Shown here one piece after another: positions 43,101 to 51,306 of a stretch of DNA of 51,331 bases (position 1 is its first letter; each line of letters starts with the position of its first letter). The position numbers were made by a program, and so were the translations under genes. The stretch comes from Clostridia bacterium (GTDB lineage Bacteria > Bacillota > Clostridia > Oscillospirales > CAG-272). The notes under the pieces are model-generated. The model saw nothing but the letters and a program-made list of their open reading frames with translations, was not told the origin of the DNA and searched no databases. The DNA is taken from positions 1 through 51,331 of the forward strand of contig JAGBIA010000097.1 of NCBI GenBank assembly GCA_017935225.1, given 5' to 3'.

Positions 43101-44132
43101 ATGAAGAATACTTTCAGATACCTCTCACTCCTGCTCCTTGTCTGCATGCTTCCAATCGCGCTATTCTCTTGCTCAAAGGAGAAAAAAGAAGCGTTTGTTA
43201 TGCCCGAGCGCGAAATCGAGGACAGCACCACATATGAGTACGGTGATTACTCCTATTGTATTTATAACGACAATACCGCACTTATTTCCGAGTACAGCGG
43301 TAGCGACTCAAGCGTAACGATCCCAGATGAGATCGAGGGAAACAAGGTCGTTGCGATCGCTCCCGGCGCGTTTGCGTACAATACCTCGATAACGTCGCTA
43401 TCTATACCGAACACCGTCGAGGTCATAGGTGATATGGCGTTTGACGGATGCACCGCGCTTGCAAGTGTTAAGCTCAGCGAGAAGCTATGGAGCATTGGCC
43501 CCGATGCATTTAATGAAACTCCTTGGGATCAAACTCTCACCGACGAATTCGTCGTAGTAGGCGACTCACTTTTGTACAGATACAACGGAAGTGCCGCTTG
43601 CGTTACTATTCCCGAGAATATCAAACATATCGGACCTGCTTTCTATAATAACGAGAGTATTTGCGACGTCGAGGTCGGTGACGGAGTTTACACGGTCGGC
43701 AGCGGAGCCTTTCTGTTCTCGACGGTATCCAATGTCAGCATCGGCAATAGTGTCGTGCTGATCGACTCATATGCGTTTCAGGGCTGTGACCGACTTGTCT
43801 CTGTCAATATCCCCGATAGCGTAAAGCGAATCTCGCATTTTGCGTTCTACGGCTGCGTGTCGCTCAGCTCCGTCAAGCTCGGTCAGAGGGTGGAAACACT
43901 CGGAATTTCCGCGTTCCATGCCTGTGCTCATCTCAGACTTATCACGCTGCCCAAAGCTCTCAAGGAAATTACTCTTAATTCCTTCAAGGACGTAAATAAC
44001 CTTGCTTACGTCTACTATGAGGGCACGCCCGACGATTTCGAGACGATCGAGATTGACCAAACAAATTATCTCTTGCTCGATGCCAAGAAGTTCTATGAAA
44101 ACGGCTATAATGGAGAAAAAGATGAAAAATAA
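43101..44132 (+). CDS. BspA-type leucine-rich-repeat lipoprotein 2
   Basis: 343 residues. A signal peptide ends at LFSC with acyl-cysteine C24. It repeats the layout of the upstream protein: DYSYCIYNDNTALISEYSG, then VTIPDEIEGNKVVAIAPGAF and LRR_5 units (MAFDGCTALASVKLSEKL, YAFQGCDRLVSVNIPDSV, FAFYGCVSLSSVKLGQRV, SAFHACAHLRLITLPKAL). One irregular insert, about residues 150-190 (ETPWDQTLTDEFVVVGDSLLY), interrupts the ladder. The two lipoproteins are paralogues that have diverged well. It starts 11 bases after lipoprotein 1 and its end overlaps the next gene by 11 bases, so it is tightly coupled to the SPFH genes. Confidence 0.88.
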   Translation: MKNTFRYLSLLLLVCMLPIALFSCSKEKKEAFVMPEREIEDSTTYEYGDYSYCIYNDNTALISEYSGSDSSVTIPDEIEGNKVVAIAPGAFAYNTSITSLSIPNTVEVIGDMAFDGCTALASVKLSEKLWSIGPDAFNETPWDQTLTDEFVVVGDSLLYRYNGSAACVTIPENIKHIGPAFYNNESICDVEVGDGVYTVGSGAFLFSTVSNVSIGNSVVLIDSYAFQGCDRLVSVNIPDSVKRISHFAFYGCVSLSSVKLGQRVETLGISAFHACAHLRLITLPKALKEITLNSFKDVNNLAYVYYEGTPDDFETIEIDQTNYLLLDAKKFYENGYNGEKDEK

Positions 44133-45885
44133 AGGCATTATCAAAAGCATATTGCCGTCGTTGCTCTCGCTGATATATATTGGCGCGATCACGCTTCTGC
44201 TTGTGCTTATCTACTCCACAACAAAATATCTCCCGTTTCTTTTGGTCGCACTGATCCTCGGTATGCTCGTTGCGATAAGCGCGGTAGTTGCCCTATTGGG
44301 CATTTCCGTTTACGAACGAAAACCCGAGAAGCCCGAGAACGAGGAAGGAAATAAGATAAAGTTTTCCGCACGCGCGGGCTTTGCGGCGCGCTTGACGGTA
44401 TGGGCGATCGCCCTCGCATATAACAAGATACGCAAGATAGCTATGCTCGTCCTAACTGTAGGAGCTGTAGGCGGCGTAACCGTGTATTTTGCTATGATGC
44501 TCCGCCGCGCGACATCGCTCTTCAAGCTCTCGTTCTGGCAACCCGTTCTGCTCGTCGTACTGTTCGTTCTGTCGGTCATATTCGATAAATGGTGCAAGCA
44601 CACCGAGACCGACTCGCAAAGGAATGCGGCAACTCTCGCAAACGTCAGAACGGTATTCTATCTGCTCCGCGTGACCTTTATTACCGTGTCGGTAGTGTCG
44701 GTCATATCCTTGCTCGGATTTGGCAATCTGCAGAAGTACGCAATATGGATAATTTCTGCGATATTCTTCTACGTTGCGGTTCTGACACTCGTGTCGGTAG
44801 TAATTCTGCTTATCCGCAGAGAGCTTTTCACCTCTCCCAGACTTATAATTCCTCTACCTTTTGCACGCATCGGCAAGCGTGACACGGGAGTTATATCCTT
44901 CCTTGAGAAGAACACGGGCATTACGATGCGTGGACTCTGGAGTATGAAGCTTGTCAAGACTGTGCTCCCATACACCGCGATCCTCGTTTTCCTGCTTTTC
45001 TGGGTGTCAACGGGACTTGTGCAGATCGAGCCATATCAGCAGGGAGCGGTCTACAGATTTGGCAGACTTTCAAACGAAACGCTTACACCCGGACTCCATA
45101 TGACTCTGCCTTATCCTATCGACAAGGTCGAGATCTATGATACCGAAAGTATAAATAAGATAACCGTAGGATATGCCGCCAAGGAGGACTCGGACAATCT
45201 ATGGACGGGAAGTCACGGAACAAATGAGCATAAGCTTTTGCTCGGAAACGGCAACGAGCTTGTTTCGGTCAACCTCAGACTTGAGTTCAAGATAAACGAT
45301 CTCACCAAATATCTGCGTGCATCCTCGTCTCCCGCGGCAATACTCGAGGCAAAGGCTTATGAGCTGATAACCTCGAAGATAATCGTTGCCGACCTTGAAG
45401 ATCTGCTTGCAGTCGACCGCGCAAAGTTCACCGAGGAATATACCGCAGAGCTTCAGAAGATGCTAACGGCGCAGGATATCGGACTTGAGCTTGTGTCGGT
45501 AGTGCTTGAGAGCATACATCCGCCGCTTGAGATCGCCGCGATCTATCAGGAGGTAGTCGGCGCGGAGATCTTGGCTGAGGCGATGATAAAGCAAGCGAAT
45601 TCTGATGCAAACGTGACGGTCACTAACGCAGAGGCAGAGAAGAATGCAAGCATCAACGCGGCTAACGCAGAATATCACAACAAGGTCGCATCCGCAACCG
45701 CCGACGTATCCGAATTCAACGCAAGCGTTGAGGCGGTTGCAGGAAATCCCGATGCGTATCATTATTATAAATACCTCAAGGCTGTATCCGAGGCATACGG
45801 AAAAGCAAGGCTTGTTATAGTCGGTGAGGGTGTCGACAGCTCAAAGATCTACTTTGGCAATCTCGGCATACCGCTGACGGAATGA
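44122..45885 (+). CDS. Polytopic SPFH/band-7 (HflK-like) protein
   Basis: 587 residues. About seven hydrophobic helices (10-31, 36-62, 106-126, 138-156, 178-200, 205-231, 280-299) precede an SPFH domain at about 300-500 (GLVQIEPYQQGAVYRFGRL, then TPGLHMTLPYPIDKVEIYD). The Ala/Glu/Asn-rich helical part (AEAMIKQANSDANVTVTNAEAEKNA) and a final beta region (ARLVIVGEGVDSSKIYFGN) match HflK. Ordinary HflK has one helix, so the six-helix front is unusual. ATG at 44122 chosen: TGGAG lies 6 bases upstream; an ATG at 44110 would include it. Expected to form membrane-associated oligomeric cages. Confidence 0.87.
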   Translation: MKNKGIIKSILPSLLSLIYIGAITLLLVLIYSTTKYLPFLLVALILGMLVAISAVVALLGISVYERKPEKPENEEGNKIKFSARAGFAARLTVWAIALAYNKIRKIAMLVLTVGAVGGVTVYFAMMLRRATSLFKLSFWQPVLLVVLFVLSVIFDKWCKHTETDSQRNAATLANVRTVFYLLRVTFITVSVVSVISLLGFGNLQKYAIWIISAIFFYVAVLTLVSVVILLIRRELFTSPRLIIPLPFARIGKRDTGVISFLEKNTGITMRGLWSMKLVKTVLPYTAILVFLLFWVSTGLVQIEPYQQGAVYRFGRLSNETLTPGLHMTLPYPIDKVEIYDTESINKITVGYAAKEDSDNLWTGSHGTNEHKLLLGNGNELVSVNLRLEFKINDLTKYLRASSSPAAILEAKAYELITSKIIVADLEDLLAVDRAKFTEEYTAELQKMLTAQDIGLELVSVVLESIHPPLEIAAIYQEVVGAEILAEAMIKQANSDANVTVTNAEAEKNASINAANAEYHNKVASATADVSEFNASVEAVAGNPDAYHYYKYLKAVSEAYGKARLVIVGEGVDSSKIYFGNLGIPLTE

Positions 45886-45896
45886 GAGGGAATAGC

Positions 45897-47003
45897 ATGA
45901 AAAAAGAAAAGATAGTAAACGGCGAGAATGCCGAGATCAAAAATAAAAAAGACAAGGGCGACGGCTCCTCGGTAGGCTTTCTCGTGCTCAAGATAGTCAT
46001 CGCGGCGCTCGTTCTGCTTGTCGTGTTCTACTTTGGATTTACCTGCGAGGTTCGTGAGAGCAACGCGGCAATAATCCTTCGCTTTGGCGCGCCGAGAGCC
46101 GAGATCACCGAGGCAGGACTCTATCTCAAGCTCCCTTGGCCATTTGAGACCGTGGTGACCTACGATAACAGAGTACAGTATCTCGAATCCAACAACCACG
46201 AGACGACCACTATGGACAAGAAGAATATAATCCTTCAGTCCTACGCGACCTGGGAGATCAAGGATCCGCTTACCTATCACAACACGGTAGGTGCAAAGGG
46301 AACCGTTGACTCCTATATCAAGGATCAGATCAAGAACGCGACTAACAGCGTAATGGGTACGTATAATCTCTCGGATCTTATCTCATCGCAGAACGAGGAC
46401 ATCAAGACCGACGAGATACAGCAGAAGATCTTCGAGCTTGTCAAGAGCAACTGCGAGGCAAACTACGGAATATCCGTCATCGACGTAAGCATTCTTCGTA
46501 TCTCTTATCCCGACGCTAACCTTCAGGCGATATTTGCCAATATAAGTGCTGAACGTCAGGGCGTTATCGATAAGATACTTGCCGATGCAGAGGCGCAGGT
46601 CAGCGACATAACCACCTCTGCAGATGCAGAAGCCGAGAAGATCAAAGGCGAGGGCATCACAAAGGCGGCAGAGATCCGCGCTAAAGCCGAGAAAGAGGTC
46701 GCAAGCATCTATGCAAACGCACAGAGCGCGAACATAGAGCTTTATAAGTTCTTAAAGGAACTTGACACCATCGTAAACTCTGTAAACGAGGGAACAGTTC
46801 TCGTTGTGGACGCTGACTCCTATCCCTTCAATATTCTTCTTGAGTACGGCAACAAGGTCGAGGGTGGCTCTGACGAAAAGGTCGTCGAGGATCTGACATA
46901 CATCATCGCAACTCTTCGCTCCGAAGGCAAGACTAAGGAGGCTGACGATCTCGTCGCGGCAGTCAATGCGATACTCGTTGCATATAGCAAAGGAGAGAGC
47001 TGA
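45897..47003 (+). CDS. hflC: SPFH/band-7 protein, HflC-like
   Basis: 368 residues: a Lys-rich start, one membrane helix (27-48), the SPFH domain (CEVRESNAAIILRFGAPRAEI, GLYLKLPWPFETVVTYDNRVQYLES) and a long Ala/Glu helix with the HflC-type AER...GEG...A pattern (ISAERQGVIDKILADAEAQV, KGEGITKAAEIRAKAEKE, ASIYANAQ). HflK and HflC normally assemble as alternating subunits that enclose the FtsH protease; no ftsH is present here. The ATG at 45897 is preferred, with AGAGGG 6 bases upstream; an ATG at 45882 overlaps the upstream stop. Its stop overlaps the next start by one base. Confidence 0.88.
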   Translation: MKKEKIVNGENAEIKNKKDKGDGSSVGFLVLKIVIAALVLLVVFYFGFTCEVRESNAAIILRFGAPRAEITEAGLYLKLPWPFETVVTYDNRVQYLESNNHETTTMDKKNIILQSYATWEIKDPLTYHNTVGAKGTVDSYIKDQIKNATNSVMGTYNLSDLISSQNEDIKTDEIQQKIFELVKSNCEANYGISVIDVSILRISYPDANLQAIFANISAERQGVIDKILADAEAQVSDITTSADAEAEKIKGEGITKAAEIRAKAEKEVASIYANAQSANIELYKFLKELDTIVNSVNEGTVLVVDADSYPFNILLEYGNKVEGGSDEKVVEDLTYIIATLRSEGKTKEADDLVAAVNAILVAYSKGES

Positions 47004-47944
47004 TGAAAAAAAAGAATGCAGTATTTGAGGACGTTCTGCGCTCGGTAAGCCGCTATTTCGTCGTGCTTGTCATCGCCGTCGTCATCTTCATATGCTGTTC
47101 GGGCATTCGCTTTGTAAAGAGCGGAGAAGTGGCTCTCGTTCTGCGCTTCGGCAAGCTCGTGGGCAACACCTACGAGGAGCAAGTGCACGAGCCTGGTATC
47201 CTCTTTGCGTTTCCGTATATCATTGACGAGGTCGTGATAGTTCCGACTGAGACGGTGATGGAGCGCACGGTGAAGACTCACTACACGAACGGATATATGA
47301 CCACTCTGCGCAACAACGGATACGTTATCACGGGAGACAGCAATATCGCAGTAATGCAGGTCTCAGTCAAATACACGATAACAGATCCCGTTGCTTACGC
47401 ACTGAACGTAAATAACGTCGACAGTATCATCGACGCGTCTGTCAGTAACGCTATGCTTGAGCGTGCCGCTTGCACGGACTTTGATGATATTATGACTACG
47501 GGCAAAGAAAAATACAGCAGCGAGGTTAAATCTCTCGCGCAAAAGAACCTCAATAAGAACGGAGCGGGAATAACTCTCTCGACAGTTGAGCTTACCACGG
47601 TTTCCGCGCCTGAAGAGGTAAAAAGCATCTACGAGCAGGTAAATACCGCATCGGTAAATGCTGAAAAGATGATAAAAGAAGCAAATCAATATCGCGACAA
47701 TACGCTGATAAAGGCACGTGCAAAAGCAAACGCAACCGTGTCGGATGCCAACAGTCAGCACGCGCAGAGCGTTTCAAGCGCTAACGCGGATCTTGCGAGC
47801 TTCTGGGGTATGCTTGAGGAATTCGAGGCAAATCCCGAGGTCGTAAAGACAAGAGTTCATAGTGAAAAAACATCCGCGATACTCTCAAAGATCGGTAAGA
47901 TCTACGTAGTAAAAGACGGAGATAATACCATAATCATCAAATAG
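47003..47944 (+). CDS. hflK: SPFH/band-7 protein, HflK-like
   Basis: 313 residues: one membrane helix (about 17-35), an SPFH domain (GIRFVKSGEVALVLRFGKL, EPGILFAFPYIIDEVVIVPTE, ISVKYTITDPVAYALNVNNVD in related form), a helical part (AEKMIKEANQYRDNTLIKARAKANATVSDA, written in pieces in the protein) and a C-terminal strand region IGKIYVVKDGDNTIIIK, as in HflK. It overlaps the HflC-like gene by one base and is followed by the P-type ATPase after 8 bases. It is the third SPFH protein in a row; the three differ enough to be distinct subunits. Confidence 0.87.
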   Translation: MKKKNAVFEDVLRSVSRYFVVLVIAVVIFICCSGIRFVKSGEVALVLRFGKLVGNTYEEQVHEPGILFAFPYIIDEVVIVPTETVMERTVKTHYTNGYMTTLRNNGYVITGDSNIAVMQVSVKYTITDPVAYALNVNNVDSIIDASVSNAMLERAACTDFDDIMTTGKEKYSSEVKSLAQKNLNKNGAGITLSTVELTTVSAPEEVKSIYEQVNTASVNAEKMIKEANQYRDNTLIKARAKANATVSDANSQHAQSVSSANADLASFWGMLEEFEANPEVVKTRVHSEKTSAILSKIGKIYVVKDGDNTIIIK

Positions 47945-47952
47945 GAGGCTAT

Positions 47953-49851
47953 ATGGAAAATCTTGATAACATAGCAAAAAGTAGCCTCGAAGCACTCTCG
48001 AAAAACAACCTCACCGAAGCGGGAAAGAAAAAGCTCAGACGAGAGATAATCTCCGGTGCCATCGCACTTGCGTGTCTTGCAGTAGGTATTATCTATTCGC
48101 TGATATTTCCCGCGAAAACCACCGTATCCGCGCTTCTTTACACGGTTGCTTTTCTCATTGAGGGAATTCCCGTGCTGTGCGCGGCGGTAAAAGGGATATT
48201 CTCTAAAAACCTCTCGAATGCTATGGAGATGCTCGTCGCGATAGCCATCCTTGCGTGCTATTTCTCGGGGGATCTCATTCTCGCGGCACTCATTCCGCTC
48301 ATTCTCAATATCGCGCATCTCCTGGAAGAGCGCAGTATTATGGGCGGTCGCGACGTCATCGACGGTCTGCGCAGAATGCAACAGAGCAGTGCGATATTGC
48401 TTGAGGACGGCGAAGAAAAGACGGTCGACGCAAAGACTCTGCGTATCGGTCAGAGGATCGTCGTAAAGCCGGGCGCAGGAATAGCTATAGACGGCGTCGT
48501 AGTCGAAGGCGAGACGAATATTGACCAGAAGTCGCTCACAGGTGAGCCTCAGCCCGCACACGCAACTGTCGGTGACAGCGTTTACGCAGGCACGGTAAAC
48601 ATCGACGGAAGAATAGTGGTCGAGGTCAAAAAGGAATACGTTGACACCTCGTTTTCAAACATCCTCGCGCTTCTCGAGAAGTCCGAGAGCATTTCTATTC
48701 CCGAGTCGAGAATAATCGACCGCTTTATGAAGTACTATATTCCGCTCATTCTCGCGATCTCCGCCGCAGTTGCGCTCGTTACCTCGGATATCTCCAAGGC
48801 GATCGCAATACTCGTCGTATCCTGCCCCTGCGGACAGATGCTCGTCAGCTCCGCACCTATGATAGCGGCACTCTCGGCGGCGACAAAGAGAGGAATACTT
48901 ATCAAAAACTCCAAGTTTATTGAAGAGCTTACTGAGATCGACACTGTCGTGTTCGATAAGACGGGTACGCTCACGGTCGGTGATCTCTCGCTGACCGAAA
49001 TACGCACCGCGGACGGCGTGTCGCGAGAGGAGCTTCTTTCTGCTGCGGCAAGCGTTGCGTGCGCGTCCACACACCCGATCTCAAGAGCGCTCGTCAGTGC
49101 CGCAGAAGGAATTGAATATAACAAAGAACTCGGTGTCAAGGAGCTTTCGGGCAAGGGAATGATGGGAAGCTCTGCTGACGGAAAGCACACAGTTATGTTC
49201 GGAAATCTCGATTGGTTGCGCTCGTCAGGACTCGAAATTGAAGAATACGATGGGCTTTTGGGCTCTGTCAGCTACGTTGCCGCTGACGGACATCTGCTTG
49301 GCGCGCTCTGCTTCAACGATACGGCAAGAGCTGAGGCTAAGGAGGGAATTGAGCGTCTGCGCGAGCTTGGAATTGACAAATCGGTAATGCTCACGGGCGA
49401 CAGAAGAGAAGCCGCAGAGCGCATCTGCGAGCAGGTGGGAATTGACACTCTCGAATCTCAGCTTTTGCCCGAGGATAAGCTTGCATCGCTCAAGTCGCTC
49501 AAAGAGGAACGCTCGGTACTTGCGGTTGGCGACGGTATAAACGACGCACTCGCGCTCAAGGAAGCGCACGTAGGCATCGCGATGGGCGCGATGGGCTCGG
49601 ATCTTGCGATACAGTCGGCTGATATCGCGCTTATGAACAACAATCTGCTCAATATTCCGTTTGCAATAAAGCTCGCGAGAAAGACCAAGTCTATAATCTA
49701 TCAAAATCTCGTGCTTTCAATCGGCATCAGCGCACTTATGATAGGACTTTCGGCTTTCGGCGTTATCAGCGCGCTCGCAGGCTCGATCTTGCATAACTTC
49801 GGAGCATTCGCAGTGCTTATCAATAGCTCAAGAATACTAAAGACCGAATAA
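47953..49851 (+). CDS. P1B-type heavy-metal-translocating ATPase with atypical metal-site residues
   Basis: 632 residues; pumps a transition-metal ion with ATP. The phosphorylation motif is DKTGT (D335), the actuator loop TGEP is at 196-199, HP is H374-P375, and the hinge GDGIND is at 526-531. The metal-site helix reads C291-P-C293-G-Q-M instead of the usual CPCAL. There is no N-terminal heavy-metal-associated domain. The last helix has HNFGAF (614-619) where zinc/cadmium pumps have an aspartate (DTG/DGG), and the preceding helix lacks their lysine. The copper-type signature is also absent, so the metal is unclear. GGAG precedes the ATG. Last gene of the operon. Confidence 0.9.
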   Translation: MENLDNIAKSSLEALSKNNLTEAGKKKLRREIISGAIALACLAVGIIYSLIFPAKTTVSALLYTVAFLIEGIPVLCAAVKGIFSKNLSNAMEMLVAIAILACYFSGDLILAALIPLILNIAHLLEERSIMGGRDVIDGLRRMQQSSAILLEDGEEKTVDAKTLRIGQRIVVKPGAGIAIDGVVVEGETNIDQKSLTGEPQPAHATVGDSVYAGTVNIDGRIVVEVKKEYVDTSFSNILALLEKSESISIPESRIIDRFMKYYIPLILAISAAVALVTSDISKAIAILVVSCPCGQMLVSSAPMIAALSAATKRGILIKNSKFIEELTEIDTVVFDKTGTLTVGDLSLTEIRTADGVSREELLSAAASVACASTHPISRALVSAAEGIEYNKELGVKELSGKGMMGSSADGKHTVMFGNLDWLRSSGLEIEEYDGLLGSVSYVAADGHLLGALCFNDTARAEAKEGIERLRELGIDKSVMLTGDRREAAERICEQVGIDTLESQLLPEDKLASLKSLKEERSVLAVGDGINDALALKEAHVGIAMGAMGSDLAIQSADIALMNNNLLNIPFAIKLARKTKSIIYQNLVLSIGISALMIGLSAFGVISALAGSILHNFGAFAVLINSSRILKTE

Positions 49852-49874
49852 AAATACATAGTTGGGTATCTACC

Positions 49875-49926
49875 ATAAAGCAGTATTTTGCTTCTTTTCG
49901 ATGTAAAGTACTGCTTTATATTTTTA
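49875..49926 (+). terminator. Terminator of the lipoprotein/SPFH/P-type ATPase operon
   Basis: ATAAAGCAGTA and TACTGCTTTAT form a perfect 11-bp stem with a 23-base loop, followed by ATTTTTAAC. It starts 24 bases after the ATPase stop. Confidence 0.8.
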
Positions 49927-49941
49927 ACAACTAATTGATAA

Positions 49942-49969
49942 TTGTTTTTTCTGAAAACTATGCTATAAT
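49942..49969 (+). promoter_or_regulatory. Promoter of the second XRE regulator
   Basis: TTGTTT (49942-49947), 16-base spacer, extended -10 TGCTATAAT with TATAAT at 49964-49969, 38 bases before the start codon. Confidence 0.7.
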
Positions 49970-50006
49970 ATAATTACACCGGTGATAAACTTTTTGGAGG
50001 TACGAT

Positions 50007-51113
50007 ATGAATCTTAAAATAGGTGCGATTATCAAAAAACTTCGCGCAGAAAATAATATTACACAAGAAACGCTTGCCACTGCCATAGGGGTGACACCTC
50101 AAGCGATATCTCGGTGGGAGTCCGAAGGCGGTTATCCCGATATTGAACTCCTACCTGCACTGGCTGATTTCTTCTCAGTCAGCACAGATGAACTTCTCGG
50201 ATATAAATTGTCTGAAAGAGAACAAGAGCTCGCCAACATCAAGAAGGAGATGGAACGCCTTTCAGAAGTTGGTTCTGTTGAAGAGCGAGTAGCTTATGCA
50301 AGAAATGCTTTTGCCCATTATCCGAACGATTATGAGATTCGAGATCATCTTGCGGTGTGCCTGTATTTTGTATGGGAGGAAACGCATGATGAGGCGCTTT
50401 TCAAGGAGATCGAATCGTTGCTTGGATCGGTAGCCAACGAATGTAACGATGAGAATACACGATACGACGCTATCAATACTCTTATCACACTGTATGGAGA
50501 AGTCAAACAGTCTGAAAAAGCAAAAGAGTGGGTTAATCGGCTGACACCTATGAAATACCGTCGCGAAGCGGCTCTTTCGAGCGGAATTGGTGACGGAAAC
50601 ACCAAATTTTATATTCAAGATGAAATTGATAAACTGACTGACGCCCTCGGTCTTGCTATTCGTAATCTTGTACTGAACGAGGATCTTCCTAATGATCCAT
50701 CCACATGGGAAAGTAAAATCGAAATGCTCCGCATTTCTAATCAACTGTACTTGATGATCTATGGCGATGATCTTATGTTCCATCATAACCGGATATCCTT
50801 TAATCATTGGTTGATCTCCACCTACCAAATGTCGCTTGGCAAAATCGAGGATGCTATGGAATCTCTTGAAAAAATGTGCGATCATGCCGTATCTTACGAT
50901 ATATCTTATCAGAATGATCACGGCAAGCATTTCACATCTTTCTTAGTTGATACTCAAGTCTATCCCGAGAAAAACAGAGATTTCCATGAGCTCAAAGAAC
51001 ATACTCATTGCTACTATATGCTGGATCGCTTACAGCATGGTCGCTATGACGGTATGCGTCAAGATCCTCGTTTTATTTCCATTGTTGAAAGATTGAATCA
51101 ATACGCCAAATAA
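50007..51113 (+). CDS. XRE-family transcriptional regulator
   Basis: 368 residues. A Cro/CI-type helix-turn-helix occupies about 5-60 (IGAIIKKLRAENNITQETLA, then TPQAISRWESEGGYPDIELLPALADFFSVSTDELLG). The rest is helical and rich in charged and aromatic residues (NDYEIRDHLAVCLYFVWEETH, EKAKEWVNRL), without a domain I can name; repeat-like helical pairs suggest a TPR-type sensor. It is a common clostridial layout. GGAGG lies 8 bases before the ATG, and it has its own promoter just after the operon terminator. Its target is unknown; the preceding operon is the obvious candidate by position only. Codon use appears less biased than its left-hand neighbours. Confidence 0.87.
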   Translation: MNLKIGAIIKKLRAENNITQETLATAIGVTPQAISRWESEGGYPDIELLPALADFFSVSTDELLGYKLSEREQELANIKKEMERLSEVGSVEERVAYARNAFAHYPNDYEIRDHLAVCLYFVWEETHDEALFKEIESLLGSVANECNDENTRYDAINTLITLYGEVKQSEKAKEWVNRLTPMKYRREAALSSGIGDGNTKFYIQDEIDKLTDALGLAIRNLVLNEDLPNDPSTWESKIEMLRISNQLYLMIYGDDLMFHHNRISFNHWLISTYQMSLGKIEDAMESLEKMCDHAVSYDISYQNDHGKHFTSFLVDTQVYPEKNRDFHELKEHTHCYYMLDRLQHGRYDGMRQDPRFISIVERLNQYAK

Positions 51114-51160
51114 TTTATCTTAGACTCTTGCGAGGCTTTCCTTTGCTTCCGCATATAAAA

Positions 51161-51193
51161 AAGCCACCACGAAAAATGTGGTGGCTTCAATTT
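51161..51193. terminator. Hairpin terminator downstream of the XRE gene
   Basis: AAGCCACCAC and GTGGTGGCTT form a perfect 10-bp stem around GAAAAAT. On the plus strand it is followed by CAATTTTG (weak); on the minus strand by a clean T-run, so it may serve a minus-strand transcript better. Confidence 0.8.
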
Positions 51194-51265
51194 TGCCGAT
51201 AATTTGCATACCCTCACGGGTGCTTGCGATAGAGCAGTATGAAATTGAATATACCTACCGACAGG
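51194..51265. other. Short uncharacterised intergenic segment between two hairpins
   Basis: No convincing coding region. It holds a possible small hairpin around 51208-51223 (GCATACCC, TCAC, GGGTGC) and the segment up to the next terminator. Read with the flanking hairpins it could be a small structured RNA, or the 3' end of a gene lying right of the window. Confidence 0.3.
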
Positions 51266-51306
51266 AAAAGGACGAGAAATTGCTGAAATTTCTCGTCCTT
51301 TTTTCT
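51266..51306. terminator. Strong intrinsic terminator near the right edge
   Basis: AAAAGGACGAGAAATT and AATTTCTCGTCCTTTT form a 16-bp perfect stem around GCTGA, with a T-run after it on the plus strand. The A-run before it gives a shorter T-run on the minus strand. Confidence 0.85.

Noticed and set aside
42400..44000. Periodic repeats that might suggest a DNA repeat array
   Set aside because: They are protein-level leucine-rich repeats with diverged DNA, not a CRISPR array or satellite.
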